The notes below the pieces were generated by a model. It saw nothing but the letters and a program-made list of their open reading frames with translations. It had not been told where the DNA came from and made no database searches. A stretch of 64,000 nt of DNA from Microbacterium sp. EYE_78 (GTDB taxonomy: Bacteria; Actinomycetota; Actinomycetes; Actinomycetales; Microbacteriaceae). Made by a program: the position numbers and the translations under genes. Shown here piece after piece: positions 17,798-27,043 of the stretch; within the stretch, counting starts at the first letter, position 1; the number at the start of each line of letters is the position of its first letter. The stretch is taken from NCBI RefSeq assembly GCF_023149035.1, contig NZ_JAHXMY010000001.1, positions 434,001 to 498,000 of the forward strand, written 5' to 3'.

Positions 17798-18955
17798 ATG
17801 GCGACCGACCCCCGCACGACGCACGACTCCGACGACGCGCAGGACCAGGCATCCGAGGATGCCATCCGCCAGCCGGAGGACGTCGCGCCCGACACGGCCG
17901 ACGCCGAGAGCGGCGAGGCCCGCCGCGTCGATGAGAGCGGCTCGACGGAGCCGATGCCGGACGTCGAGGGACGGCCGAGCCCGAAGTCCGCGCTGATCTA
18001 CAACCCGACGAAGGTCGACGGCGACGCCCTCCGCGAGCAGGTGGCGGCCGCGGCGAAGGATGCCGGCTGGTCGGAGCCCCTCTTCTACGAGACGACGGTC
18101 GACGACCTCGGCGACGACGTGACCCGTCAGGCCCTGTCGGAAGGTGTCGACGCGGTCCTGGTCGCCGGGGGCGACGGCACGGTCCGCGCCGTCAGCGAGG
18201 CGATGACGGGCAAGGACGTCCCGCTGACGATCGTGCCGAGCGGCACCGGCAACCTGCTCGCGCGCAACCTGCGCCTGCCCCTCGACGACCCGGCGGCGAT
18301 GATCGCGGCGACCTTCGACGGCGACACGGTCGCGATCGATGTCGGCCTCGCGAGCCTGCGGCGTCCGACCGGCGAGACCGACGAGCACGCCTTCGTCGTG
18401 ATGGGCGGCATGGGGCTGGATGCCGCCATGATCGCCAACACGAGCAGTGACCTGAAGAAGAAGGTCGGCTGGGTCGCCTACGTCGACGGTGCCGCGCGCA
18501 GCATCGCGCAGGCCAAGCCCTTCCCCGTCGTCTACCAGGTGCCGAAGCACCGCATGCACCGAGCCGACGTGCAGAGCGTGCTGTTCGCCAACTGCGGGTC
18601 GCTGCAGGCCGGCCTCGAACTCATCCCCGAGGCATCCATCACCGACGGAGAGCTCGACGTCGCCATCCTGCAGCCGCGCAGCGCCCTCGGCTGGCTGCTC
18701 GTCTGGCGCCGGCTGGCGTGGGACAACAGCGTGCTCCGCAAGTTCCGGGCGGGCCGCCGCATCCTGTCGCTGCGCACCGCCGACAACTCGGTGCGGTACT
18801 CGCGCGGCGCCGGCATCGACCTCGCGGCGCAGGAGGCACACCCCGTCCAGCTCGACGGCGACGAGTTCGGCGAGGCGACCCGCATCGCCGTGCGCGTGGT
18901 GGCCGGCGGGCTGACGCTCGCCATCCCCCGCGGCCACAGCATCTCGGGGGTCTGA
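17798..18955 (+). CDS. Diacylglycerol kinase-type lipid kinase
   Basis: 385 aa from the ATG at 17798; -10 TACGCT (17786..17791) plus a 6-nt gap predicts leaderless translation and excludes the earlier in-frame ATG. A 60-residue acidic, low-complexity head precedes the DAGK catalytic domain: SALIYNPTK, LVAGGDGTVRAV (ATP loop GGDGT at 124-128), IVPSGTGNLLARNL and the C-terminal beta domain ending VQLDGDEFGEAT. Such enzymes phosphorylate diacylglycerol or related lipids. Divergent from serS with about 110 nt between the two starts. Confidence 0.9.
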   Translation: MATDPRTTHDSDDAQDQASEDAIRQPEDVAPDTADAESGEARRVDESGSTEPMPDVEGRPSPKSALIYNPTKVDGDALREQVAAAAKDAGWSEPLFYETTVDDLGDDVTRQALSEGVDAVLVAGGDGTVRAVSEAMTGKDVPLTIVPSGTGNLLARNLRLPLDDPAAMIAATFDGDTVAIDVGLASLRRPTGETDEHAFVVMGGMGLDAAMIANTSSDLKKKVGWVAYVDGAARSIAQAKPFPVVYQVPKHRMHRADVQSVLFANCGSLQAGLELIPEASITDGELDVAILQPRSALGWLLVWRRLAWDNSVLRKFRAGRRILSLRTADNSVRYSRGAGIDLAAQEAHPVQLDGDEFGEATRIAVRVVAGGLTLAIPRGHSISGV

Positions 18956-19016
18956 CCCCCGAGCGCCCCGGCGTCAAGGGGCGGCGCCCCGCGGCGACCG
19001 TCGTCAGGATGTCGAC

Positions 19017-20378
19017 ATGACGTCCCCCTCGATCGTCTGGTTCCGCGACGATCTCCGCCTCGCCGACAACCCCGCGCTGCGGGCCGCCCTCGACCGCGGC
19101 GAGCCCGTCATCGGGCTGTACGTGCTCGACGAGGAGTCGCCCGGCATCCGACCCCTCGGCGGCGCGGCGAAGTGGTGGCTGCACCACTCGCTCGCCTCGC
19201 TCGCGGATCGCCTCGAGGAGCGCGGGAGCCGCCTCGTCCTGCGCCGCGGGAAGGCCGCGTCGGTCGTCCGCGAGGCGGTGACGGATGCCGGTGCCGGCGC
19301 AGTCTTCTGGAACCGCCGGTACGGCGGGCCCGAGCGCGACATCGACACCGAGCTCAAGGAGGGGCTGAGCGACGGCGGCGTCGAGGTCGCGTCGTTCGCG
19401 GCATCCCTGTTGTTCGAGCCGTGGACGGTGAAGACCGGCTCCGGATCGCACTTCTCGGTCTACAGCCCCTTCTGGCGGGCCTGCCTCGCGCTCCCCTCGC
19501 CGCGTGCTCCACTGCCGGAGCCGCGCGAGATCGCGGGTCCGGGCCGGGCCCCGGCCTCGGATCGCCTCGAGGACTGGGAGCTGCTCCCGACGGCGCCCGA
19601 CTGGGCGGGCGGCCTGCGCGAGACGTGGGAGCCCGGCGAGCCCGCCGCCAAACGCCGCCTGCGCGAGTTCCTCGACGAGGACCTCGGTCACTACGACCGG
19701 GCCCGCAACCACCCGGCTGCGGGCGCCACCTCGCAGCTGTCACCCCGTCTGCGGTGGGGGGAGCTGAGCCCGCACATCGTCTGGCACGCAGCGGTCGACA
19801 CCCCCGGCGCATCGGGCTTTCTGTCCGAGATCGGATGGCGCGAGTTCGCGTGGCACACGCTGTACCACTTCCCCGACCTCGCGACGAAGAACCTCCGTCC
19901 GGAGTTCGACGCGTTCCCCTGGCCGCGCCTGCGGCCGGCGGCGCTCGAGGCGTGGCAGCAGGGCCGGACGGGGTTCGCCATCGTCGACGCCGGGATGCGG
20001 GAGCTCTGGGAGACCGGCTACATGCACAACCGGGTGCGGATGGTCACGGCATCCTTCCTCATCAAGAACCTGCTCATCGACTGGCGGCGGGGCGAGGAGT
20101 GGTTCTGGGACTGCCTCGTCGACGCCGACGGGGCGAGCAACACGTTCAACTGGCAGTGGGTCGCCGGGTCGGGCGCCGACGCGGCGCCGTACTTCCGCGT
20201 CTTCAACCCCGAGCTGCAGGCCGACAAGTTCGACAAGGGCCGCGAGTACATCGGGCGCTGGGCGCCGGAGTACCGGGATGCCGACGGTCAGCCGCCGACG
20301 CCGATGGTCGACCTCAAGGCGACACGCCAGGACGCCCTCGCCGCGTACGAGAAGGTCAAGCAGGCCTCACGCCGCTGA
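19017..20378 (+). CDS. phr: Deoxyribodipyrimidine photolyase
   Basis: 453 aa. A light-driven flavoenzyme that splits UV-induced cyclobutane pyrimidine dimers. The antenna-domain start IVWFRDDLRLADNPAL is unmistakable. The FAD domain has SPHIVWHAAV, EIGWREFAWHTLYHFP, AWQQGRTGFAIVDAGMRELWETGYMHNRVRMVTASFLIKNLLIDWRRGEEWFWD and NTFNWQWVAGSGADAAPYFRVFNP, matching class I CPD photolyases. A -10-like CAGGAT at 19005..19010 lies 6 nt before the ATG (leaderless type). It may share transcription with the kinase 61 nt upstream. A strong hairpin follows the stop. Confidence 0.96.
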   Translation: MTSPSIVWFRDDLRLADNPALRAALDRGEPVIGLYVLDEESPGIRPLGGAAKWWLHHSLASLADRLEERGSRLVLRRGKAASVVREAVTDAGAGAVFWNRRYGGPERDIDTELKEGLSDGGVEVASFAASLLFEPWTVKTGSGSHFSVYSPFWRACLALPSPRAPLPEPREIAGPGRAPASDRLEDWELLPTAPDWAGGLRETWEPGEPAAKRRLREFLDEDLGHYDRARNHPAAGATSQLSPRLRWGELSPHIVWHAAVDTPGASGFLSEIGWREFAWHTLYHFPDLATKNLRPEFDAFPWPRLRPAALEAWQQGRTGFAIVDAGMRELWETGYMHNRVRMVTASFLIKNLLIDWRRGEEWFWDCLVDADGASNTFNWQWVAGSGADAAPYFRVFNPELQADKFDKGREYIGRWAPEYRDADGQPPTPMVDLKATRQDALAAYEKVKQASRR

Positions 20379-20390
20379 CCGCGCGAACGA

Positions 20391-20433
20391 CCGCGCCGCG
20401 GGACGGAGCCCGAGGGCCCGCCCCGCGGCGCGG
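20391..20433. terminator. Strong bidirectional hairpin
   Basis: CCGCGCCGCGGG (20391..20402) pairs with CCCGCGGCGCGG (20422..20433), a 12-bp perfect stem with a 19-nt loop. It lies between the convergent photolyase and sugar-binding-protein genes. Confidence 0.8.
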
Positions 20434-20453
20434 GTGGCGGTGTCAGCGAGTGG

Positions 20454-21794
20454 TCACTCGGCGACGGGGATCGACTGCGCCTCGAGTGCGGAGACCGTCT
20501 TGGTCTGCGCGGCCTCGAGCGCCTCGGTGAGGGTCCCCTGGCCGGTGGCGGCCTTCTGGAAGCCGTCCGAGACGTCGGCGTAGGTCTGCGTCATGGTCGG
20601 GCCCCACACGAAGTCGGGGTTGACCTGGGACGCCGCCTCGGCGAACACGTCGTAGATCTTCTGGCCGCCGTAGAACTCCACACCCTCCTGCAGCGAGGGC
20701 AGCGTCAGGCCCTCGGTGGTGGCGGGGTAGATGTTCGCCGACTCGTTCAGCGCGGTGAGCGCCTCGTCGGACGTGTTCAGCCACAGGGCGAACTTCGCCG
20801 CCTCGTACGGGTGCTCGCTGCCCTTGAAGACGGCGATCGACGATCCGCCCCAGTTGCCGGCGGCCTGCTCGCCCGCGGACCACTGCGGCGACGGCGCGAC
20901 CGACCACTTGCCGGCGGTGTCGGGAGCACCGGACGAGATGGAGTTCGCACCCCACACGGCCGAGTTCCAGGTCCAGACCTCGCCCGAGTTGTAGGCGTTG
21001 TTCCACTCCTCGGTCCAGGCCGGGTAGGTGGAGACGAGGTCCTCGTCGATGAGCTCCTGCCAGTAGTCGGCGACCGTCTTGGACTCGTCGCCGGCCAGGT
21101 TCACCGTCCAGGCCTCACCGTCGTTGGAGAACCAGTCGCCACCGGTCTGCCAGACGAACCCGGCGAACTGGTTGATGTCGGCGGTGGAGAAGTTGGTGAT
21201 GTACCCGCCGGCGTCGCGCACCTGCTGAGCGGCCTCCTTGTACTCCTCCCACGTGGTGGGGACGTCGATGCCGTTCTGCTCGAACAGGTCGGAGCGGTAG
21301 AACAGCGCCATGGGGCCCGAGTCCTGCGGGATGCCGTAGACACCCTCGGAGCCGAGCGTGACCTGCCCCCACGTCCACGGGATGAACTGGTCCTCGGCGG
21401 CGACGACCTCCTCGCACGCCGACAGGTCCTCGAGACCGTCCTGCACGCGGAAGCTCGACAGCGCGTCGTATTCGATCTGGCCGAGGTCGGGGGCGTTGCC
21501 GGCCTCGAGCTGGCTGAAGAAGCTGGAGTAGGTGCCCGAGTTGCCGTTGGGGCCGGTCTGCACCTGTACCTGGATGTCGGGGTTCTCCTCGTTCCACATC
21601 GCGACGACGTCCTCGATGCCGGGGATCCACGAGGTGAAGTCGAGCGTGACGTCGCCGTCCGAGGGCGCGCAGGCGGCCGGGTCGGCGGCGCCGCCCTCGG
21701 AGCCTCCGTTGCCGCTGCCGCCGGCGCACCCGGCGAGGGTGAACGCGGTCAGCAGAGCGACGCCGGTGACGACTGCCTTCTTGGTGTGCTGCAT
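20454..21794 (-). CDS. Sugar ABC transporter binding lipoprotein
   Basis: 446 aa. A lipoprotein signal with lipobox LAGC (Cys23) is followed by a Gly/Ser-rich linker. The body is a family 1 solute-binding protein (CUT1): VTLDFTSWIPGIEDVVAMWNEENPDIQVQV at the start, APDLGQIEYDAL, YGIPQDSGPMALFYRSDLFEQNGIDVPTTWEEY. It would deliver an oligosaccharide to the two permeases encoded upstream. It lies 100 nt behind the second permease and is the last gene of the GH42 operon, so galacto-oligosaccharides are the likely cargo (inference from context). Confidence 0.93.
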   Translation of the reverse strand: MQHTKKAVVTGVALLTAFTLAGCAGGSGNGGSEGGAADPAACAPSDGDVTLDFTSWIPGIEDVVAMWNEENPDIQVQVQTGPNGNSGTYSSFFSQLEAGNAPDLGQIEYDALSSFRVQDGLEDLSACEEVVAAEDQFIPWTWGQVTLGSEGVYGIPQDSGPMALFYRSDLFEQNGIDVPTTWEEYKEAAQQVRDAGGYITNFSTADINQFAGFVWQTGGDWFSNDGEAWTVNLAGDESKTVADYWQELIDEDLVSTYPAWTEEWNNAYNSGEVWTWNSAVWGANSISSGAPDTAGKWSVAPSPQWSAGEQAAGNWGGSSIAVFKGSEHPYEAAKFALWLNTSDEALTALNESANIYPATTEGLTLPSLQEGVEFYGGQKIYDVFAEAASQVNPDFVWGPTMTQTYADVSDGFQKAATGQGTLTEALEAAQTKTVSALEAQSIPVAE

Positions 21795-21894
21795 GGGATT
21801 TCCAATCTGATCGTTGATCGGGGTGTGACAGGTACGGGTGGTGCGGATGACGGGTGTTGCAGGGGATGCCGCGGGGTGCGCCCGCGGCGGGAAC

Positions 21895-22794
21895 TCACTT
21901 CACGGACCCGGTGCCGAGTCCGCCTCGCCAGAAGCGCTGAAGCAAGAGGAAGGCGACGATGAGCGGCACGATCGACAGGAACGCGCCGACCAGGACGTAG
22001 GTGCGCAGCTCGGGGATCTGGTTGAGCTGCGTGTTCCACGTGTAGAGGCCGTAGGTGACCGGGAACAGCTCCTGGCTGCGCAGCATGATCAGCGGCAGGA
22101 AGAAGTTGTTCCAGATGGAGACGAACTGGAAGAGGAACACCGTCACGAGCGCCGGCGCCATGAGCCGCGACGACACCGTGAAGAAGGTGCGGACCTCACC
22201 CGAACCGTCGAGTCGCGCCGCTTCGATGAGCTCGTCCGGCACCGACGACGATGCGTAGATGCGGGCGAGGTACACACCGAAGGGGCTGACGATGCTCGGG
22301 AGGAGCACCGCCCAGAAGGTGTTCGTGAGGTTCACCTGGCTGAACAGGAGGAACAGCGGCAGGGCGAGCGCGGTCGCCGGCACGAGGACGCCGCCGAGGA
22401 CGATGTTGAAGAAGGCCTCGCGACCCCGGAAGTTGTACTTGCCCAGCGCGTATCCGGCCATACCGGCGAACAGCGTGGCCAGCAGGGCGCCGAGTCCGGC
22501 GTACCCGAGGCTGTTCAGCAGCCAGCGGAAGTAGATGCCGTCGTTGTAGGAGACAAGATCGCCGATGTTGGCGAACAGGTTCCAGTCGGCGAACCACAGG
22601 GCGTTGGTGGTCAGCAGCTGGCCGCGGTCCTTCGTGGAGGCGATGAACAGCCACCAGATCGGCACGAGGAAGTAGAGCGTGAAGACGCCCATGATGAGCA
22701 GGGCCGCGGTGCGGGAGAGGATGCTCTCGCGCGGTCCCCGGGTCTTCGGCAGGTCGGTCGCCAGGGCGCCGTTCGTACGGGTGAGGAGGCTCAT
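21895..22794 (-). CDS. Sugar ABC transporter permease (MalG type)
   Basis: 299 aa from the ATG at 22794, which overlaps the preceding permease stop (ATGA). Six transmembrane helices. The EAA loop that docks the ATPase reads ELIEAARLDGSGEVRTFFTVSSRLMAPAL. It pairs with the MalF-type permease to form the membrane channel. No ATP-binding subunit is encoded in the operon; actinobacterial CUT1 importers commonly borrow a shared MsiK-type ATPase encoded elsewhere. Confidence 0.93.
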   Translation of the reverse strand: MSLLTRTNGALATDLPKTRGPRESILSRTAALLIMGVFTLYFLVPIWWLFIASTKDRGQLLTTNALWFADWNLFANIGDLVSYNDGIYFRWLLNSLGYAGLGALLATLFAGMAGYALGKYNFRGREAFFNIVLGGVLVPATALALPLFLLFSQVNLTNTFWAVLLPSIVSPFGVYLARIYASSSVPDELIEAARLDGSGEVRTFFTVSSRLMAPALVTVFLFQFVSIWNNFFLPLIMLRSQELFPVTYGLYTWNTQLNQIPELRTYVLVGAFLSIVPLIVAFLLLQRFWRGGLGTGSVK

Positions 22795-23726
22795 TGCTCG
22801 GCCTTCCGCTGGGTGAGCTTCAAGAACGCGAACGACAGGACGCAGGTGGCGAGGGCCAGCACCACCGAGAAGGCCGCAGCGAGGTACGGGTTGGGGACGG
22901 CGCTCGTCGCGTAGATCGTCATGTTCGGCGTGTAGGTCGACGAGACGGCCGAGCTGAAGGATCGGAACACCTGCGGCTCGGCGAGCAGCTGCAGCGTGCC
23001 GATGATCGAGAACACCGCGGTGAGGATGATCGCCGGGGCGACCATCGGGATCTTGATCGACCAAGCGATGCGGAACTGGCCCGCGCCGTCGAGGCGGGCG
23101 GCCTCGTAGATCTCCGAGGGGATCGCCAGCAGCGCCGAGTAGATGATCAGCATGTTGTAGCCGACGAACACCCAGGTCACGACGTTCGCGATCGACCAGA
23201 GCACCATCTCCGGCGAGAGAAAGTCGACCGCGCGGGTGACGTCGGTGAACGGCGACAGGTTCGGCGAGTAGAGGAACCCCCACATGATCGCCGCGATGAC
23301 ACCGGGGACGGCGTAGGGCGCGAAGAACGCGAGGCGGAAGAAGCGCTTGCCCTTCAGCGCCGGGGAGTCCAGCAGCAGAGCGAACAGCAGCGCGAGACCC
23401 AGCATGATCGGCACCTGCACGACGCCGAAGAGCAGCACACGGCCGACCGACTCCCAGAACGGCGCGTCCTGGAACACCTGGATGTACTGCGTCAGCCCGC
23501 CGAAGACCTGCGTCGGCTCGCCGTAGAGACCGTCGCGCTGGACGACGAGCAGCGACTGCCAGACCGCGTACCCGATGGGCAGCAGGTAGAACAGCAGGAA
23601 GAGGATGCCGAACGGTCCGGTGAAGACCGCGATCGCCCCCTTGTGCGGGGTCTTGGCCCGCGGGATCCGCTTCGCGCGCGCAGGCTTGCCCGACGAGCGC
23701 GTCACGAGCACTTCCGTGGCGGTCAT
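22791..23726 (-). CDS. Sugar ABC transporter permease (MalF type)
   Basis: 311 aa. The start overlaps the GH42 stop (ATGA) and its stop overlaps the next permease, so three genes are translationally linked. A basic N-terminal tail is followed by six helices. The EAA loop is EIYEAARLDGAGQFRIAWSIKIPMVAPAI. The segment FFRLAFFAPYAVPGVIAAIMWGFLYSPN is typical of CUT1 MalF-like subunits. It forms a heterodimer with the neighbouring MalG-type protein for oligosaccharide uptake. Confidence 0.93.
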   Translation of the reverse strand: MTATEVLVTRSSGKPARAKRIPRAKTPHKGAIAVFTGPFGILFLLFYLLPIGYAVWQSLLVVQRDGLYGEPTQVFGGLTQYIQVFQDAPFWESVGRVLLFGVVQVPIMLGLALLFALLLDSPALKGKRFFRLAFFAPYAVPGVIAAIMWGFLYSPNLSPFTDVTRAVDFLSPEMVLWSIANVVTWVFVGYNMLIIYSALLAIPSEIYEAARLDGAGQFRIAWSIKIPMVAPAIILTAVFSIIGTLQLLAEPQVFRSFSSAVSSTYTPNMTIYATSAVPNPYLAAAFSVVLALATCVLSFAFLKLTQRKAEQ

Positions 23727-25738
23727 GCGGCCGCCTCCTCTCTGATGATGCGCACCGCACCCGCGGGAACGGTGGCGCGACCGGCGACGGGCGTGCCGGT
23801 GACGAGGTCCGTGCCGCTCGCGGCGACGTGGACATCGGTCTCGCCGTGGTTGATCACGAAGAGATACGAGGCGTCGGCACCGCGGCGGCGGACGACCTCC
23901 AGGTCTCCGGCGCCTCCGTCGACCTCGGCCGCCGGCGCCACGCCCGCCTCATCGGCGAGTCGGGCGATGAGGTCACGGTAGGCCGCGCGGCTGGGAACCG
24001 TCGCAAGGTAGCGAGCCGTCCCCTCCCCCCACGCGTTGCGGGTGAGCGCCGGCATCCCCTCGGCGGGACCGTCGGTGAAGGATGCCTCGACCTCGGCCGT
24101 CGTCGCGCGGGACCGCTCGGACCACAGTGTCGCGGTCGTCCCGTCGGAGAGCGAAAGGATCGCGTCGGGCGCGACGGGGGCGAACTCCTCGATGTGCAGC
24201 CCCAGGGCCTCTCGCAGGGGGCCGGAGTATCCACCGGTGTAGACGCGGTCGTTCTCGTCGACGATCGCCGTCGAGAACGTGACGAGCGCACTGCCCCCAG
24301 CGGCGATCCAGTCCGTGAGGACGACGGCGTCGGACTCGCGCATCAGGTGCAGGCCGGGAACGACGACGAACCGGTAGCCGGAGAGGTCGGCGCCGGGCGC
24401 CACGACATCGGCCGTGAGGCCGTTCGCGTGGATGGCGCCGTATGCGGCGTGCACCTGGTCGAGGTAGCCGAAGGCCTGGCTGGGGCGGGTCTCGCTCTGC
24501 GTCGCCCACCACGATTCCCAGGAGAAGAGGAGGGCGACGTCGGTCTCGACGCGCGAGCCGGCGACCTCGCCGATACGGTCGACGATGCCGCCGAGGTCGA
24601 CGACCTCGCGCCACACCGCGGAGTCCGTGCCGGCGTGCGGGAGCATCGCCGAGTGGAACTTCTCGCTCCCCTGCACGGACGCGCGCCACTGGAAGAAACA
24701 GACGCCGTCGGCGCCGCGGGCGACGTGGGTCAGCGAGTTGCGGATCATCTCGCCGGCGGCCTTCGCCTTGTTCAAGGGCTGCCAGTTGACCGCACCGGTG
24801 GAGTGCTCCATGAGGATCCACGGCGCACCCCCGCCGAGGCCCCGGGAGAGGTCGGCTGCGAAGGCGAGCTCGGACCGCGGGTCGCCGAGTCGGTGGTCGA
24901 GGTAGTGATCGTTGGCGATGACGTCCATGTCGCCCGCCCACGACCAGTAGTCGAGGTTCTCGATGTGCGCCGTGACCATGAAGTTCGTCGTCACCGGGAT
25001 CTCGCTGTGGCGACGGATCGCCTCGGCTTCGGCGCGGTAGTGCGCCAGGAGCGCGTCGCTGCTGAAGCGGTGGAAGTCGAGGAGCTGCCCCGGATTGCGG
25101 CTCGAGAGCGTCGCGCGCGGGGTGAGGATCTCGTCCCACTCGTAGTAGGTCTGGCTCCAGAACGCCGTGCCCCACGCCCGGTTGACCTCTGCGACGCTGC
25201 CGTAGCGGGCGCGCAGCCACTCGCGGAAGGCGCCGGCGCTCTCATCGCAGTGGCACAGTGCGTTGTGGCATCCCAATTCGTTCGAGACGTGCCACAGCGC
25301 GACCGCGGGGTGCGAGCCGTAGCGCGCTGCGACGGCGTCGACGAGCCGGACGGCGGCTGCCCGGTAGCGCGGCGAGCTCGGGCACCACGCCTGCCGCCCG
25401 CCCGGGTAGCGGCGGGTGCCGTCCTCGACGACGGGCAGGATCTCGGGGTGCGCCGTGGTCAGCCAGGCCGGGGTCGACGCGGTGCCGGTGCCGAGGTTGA
25501 TCCGGATGTCGGCGGTGTGCAGCCGGCCGATGATGTCGTCGAGACGGGCGAAGTCGTACTCGCCCGCGCGCGGCTCGATGTGCGCCCATCCGAAGATGTT
25601 GATCGCGACCAGGTCGACGCCGGCCTCGCGCATGAGCGCGATGTCCTCGTCCCACACGTCAGGCGTCCACTGTTCGGGGTTGTAGTCGCAACCGAACGCG
25701 ATGCCGTCGTGCTCGAAGGGGCGGGCGGGGGCCGACAT
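23723..25738 (-). CDS. GH42 beta-galactosidase
   Basis: 671 aa from the ATG at 25738 (AGGAGAA ribosome-binding site). A glycoside hydrolase family 42 enzyme cleaving terminal beta-galactosides. The start FGCDYNPEQWTPDVWDEDIALMREAGVDLVAINIFGWA is diagnostic. The acid/base is Glu154 (HVSNELGCHN) and the nucleophile Glu311 (WILMEHSTG). Cys119, Cys157, Cys162 and Cys164 probably include the structural zinc ligands. No signal peptide, so it acts inside on imported oligosaccharides. First gene of the operon with two permeases and a binding protein, under two LacI-type operators. The end REEAAA is ordinary. Confidence 0.96.
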   Translation of the reverse strand: MSAPARPFEHDGIAFGCDYNPEQWTPDVWDEDIALMREAGVDLVAINIFGWAHIEPRAGEYDFARLDDIIGRLHTADIRINLGTGTASTPAWLTTAHPEILPVVEDGTRRYPGGRQAWCPSSPRYRAAAVRLVDAVAARYGSHPAVALWHVSNELGCHNALCHCDESAGAFREWLRARYGSVAEVNRAWGTAFWSQTYYEWDEILTPRATLSSRNPGQLLDFHRFSSDALLAHYRAEAEAIRRHSEIPVTTNFMVTAHIENLDYWSWAGDMDVIANDHYLDHRLGDPRSELAFAADLSRGLGGGAPWILMEHSTGAVNWQPLNKAKAAGEMIRNSLTHVARGADGVCFFQWRASVQGSEKFHSAMLPHAGTDSAVWREVVDLGGIVDRIGEVAGSRVETDVALLFSWESWWATQSETRPSQAFGYLDQVHAAYGAIHANGLTADVVAPGADLSGYRFVVVPGLHLMRESDAVVLTDWIAAGGSALVTFSTAIVDENDRVYTGGYSGPLREALGLHIEEFAPVAPDAILSLSDGTTATLWSERSRATTAEVEASFTDGPAEGMPALTRNAWGEGTARYLATVPSRAAYRDLIARLADEAGVAPAAEVDGGAGDLEVVRRRGADASYLFVINHGETDVHVAASGTDLVTGTPVAGRATVPAGAVRIIREEAAA

Positions 25739-25752
25739 GTTCTCCTCTGGAT

Positions 25753-25770
25753 CCTGTGAACGTGCACAGG
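25753..25770. promoter_or_regulatory. LacI-type operator O1 of the GH42 operon
   Basis: CCTGTGAACGTGCACAGG matches its own reverse complement at 16 of 18 positions, with a central CG. It lies in the leader between the promoter and the GH42 ribosome-binding site. Its core TGTGAACGTGCACA recurs upstream of the esterase gene. Confidence 0.8.
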
Positions 25771-25797
25771 TCCGAGCGGTGTTCCTCCGCGTTGAGG

Positions 25798-25843
25798 CTC
25801 TGTGAACGTGTACAGAGTAGACATGCCCTCGCACCGGTGTCAA
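25798..25843 (-). promoter_or_regulatory. GH42 operon promoter with overlapping operator O2
   Basis: Reading toward GH42: -35 TTGACA (+ strand 25838..25843), an 18-bp spacer and -10 TACTCT (+ 25814..25819). Operator O2, CTCTGTGAACGTGTACAGAG (25798..25817), overlaps the -10 box and the start site, so binding would block RNA polymerase. O1 lies 28 bp downstream, suitable for a second repressor dimer. Confidence 0.8.
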
Positions 25844-25924
25844 CACGACCCGCTTCTGCCCAGGTGAGCCGGGCGATCGCGGTCCGCCGCCACCGCAGCG
25901 CCGCGATCGGCGGTGCGACGCCGC

Positions 25925-25945
25925 ATGTGTGCGTGCACATACGAT
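25925..25945 (+). promoter_or_regulatory. Leaderless promoter of the LacI gene with operator-like O3
   Basis: -10 TACGAT (25940..25945) stands exactly 6 nt before the GTG at 25952, predicting a leaderless transcript. The imperfect palindrome ATGTGTGCGTGCACAT (25925..25940, 12 of 16 symmetric, central CG) touches the -10 box and resembles O1/O2, suggesting autoregulation. Confidence 0.6.
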
Positions 25946-25951
25946 GACTGC

Positions 25952-26987
25952 GTGAGCACTGGTCGCGTGGAGACGAACGGGCGCCGACGCCGCGCCACCG
26001 TGAAGGACGTCGCGACCGAGGCGGGGGGTGTCCCGCGGCACGGTGAGCCGGGTGCTCAACGGACAGCCCTATGTCTCCGACGACGCACGCGTGGCGATCG
26101 AAGCGGCCATCCAGAAGGTGGGGTTCGTCCCTAACCGCGCCGCGCGCAGCCTCGTGATGCAGAGCTCGCAGGCCATCGGCCTGATCGTCCACGAGCCGCA
26201 TTCCCTGTTCGTGGAGGACCCGAACATCGGCTCGATCCTGCTCGGCGCGAACGCCGCCCTCTCCGAGGCCGACTACCAGTTGTCGTTCATGATCGCCGAC
26301 ACCACCCGCGACATCGAGCGCCTCGCGCGCTACCTCAGCGGCGGGCTCATCGACGGGGTGATCATCGTCTCGGCCCGTGTCGGAGACCCGATCACGCGCG
26401 CCGTCGCCGAGCTGGGGCTGCCCGCCGCGTTCGTCGGCCACCCCCGCGACATCGGGGATGCGGCGTACGTCGCCATCGACAACCGCGGTGCGGCGCGGGA
26501 GATCACCACGCGCCTCGCGGCCACGGGCCGCCGCCGCATCGGCATGATCGCGTCCGCGCTCGACCGCGACTCCGGCTCGGACCGACTTGCGGGCTTCGTC
26601 GACGCGCTCGGCTCGCGGTTCGACCCCAGCCTGATCGAGTCCGTGCCGCTGTACTCCTATTCGGACGGACAGGCGGGGATGCGTGCCCTCCTCGAGCGCG
26701 CACCGGACATCGACGGCGTCTTCGCCTCGAGCGACGCAGTCGCCGCCGGCGCCATGGACGTGCTGCAGGCTGCGGGTCGCAGCGTCCCGGGCGATGTCGG
26801 GGTGGTGGGCTTCGACGACAGCTCATGGGCGCTTCGCTGCGATCCCCCATTGTCGACCGTCCACCAGCCCGCCGGCGAACTGGGTCGCGCCGCGGCCGAG
26901 TCGGTGCTCCGCCAGCTGCGCGGCGAGGACCCCGAGACCGGCGGGACGGTGCTCGCCTGCCCCGTGGTCTGGCGCGACTCCGCCTGA
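25952..26987 (+). pseudogene. LacI-family regulator with a frameshift in the DNA-binding domain
   Basis: From GTG 25952 the frame reads VSTGRVETNGRRRRATVKDVATEAG and then goes out of frame at a run of six G (26023..26028). The next frame continues perfectly as VSRGTVSRVLNGQPYVSDDARVAIEAA and through a whole sugar-binding domain to 26987 (GVVGFDDSSWALRCDPPLSTVHQPAGELG). With five G the two parts join as TEAGVSRGTVSRVLN, an ideal LacI helix-turn-helix, so one extra G is present. Either a genuine inactivating indel, a sequencing error, or slippage on G6. An internal start at 26028 would lack helix 1 and has no ribosome-binding site. About 344 aa if repaired. Expected to control the GH42 operon and the esterase gene through the nearby operators. 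Confidence 0.85.
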
Positions 26988-27043
26988 TCCGACGGCACGC
27001 GACGTGGCGCGCGTGCACGTTTGCGCACGACGCCGGTCGACCA

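Noticed and set aside
26028-26987. The LacI gene as an intact 319-aa protein starting at GTG 26028
   Set aside because: It lacks the first helix of the DNA-binding domain and any ribosome-binding site, while the leaderless GTG at 25952 supplies the missing residues after removal of one G.
27011-27028. A fourth strong operator at GCGTGCACGTTTGCGCAC after the LacI stop
   Set aside because: Half-sites are offset and the match to the TGTGAACGTGCACA family is poor; more likely chance or part of a terminator.
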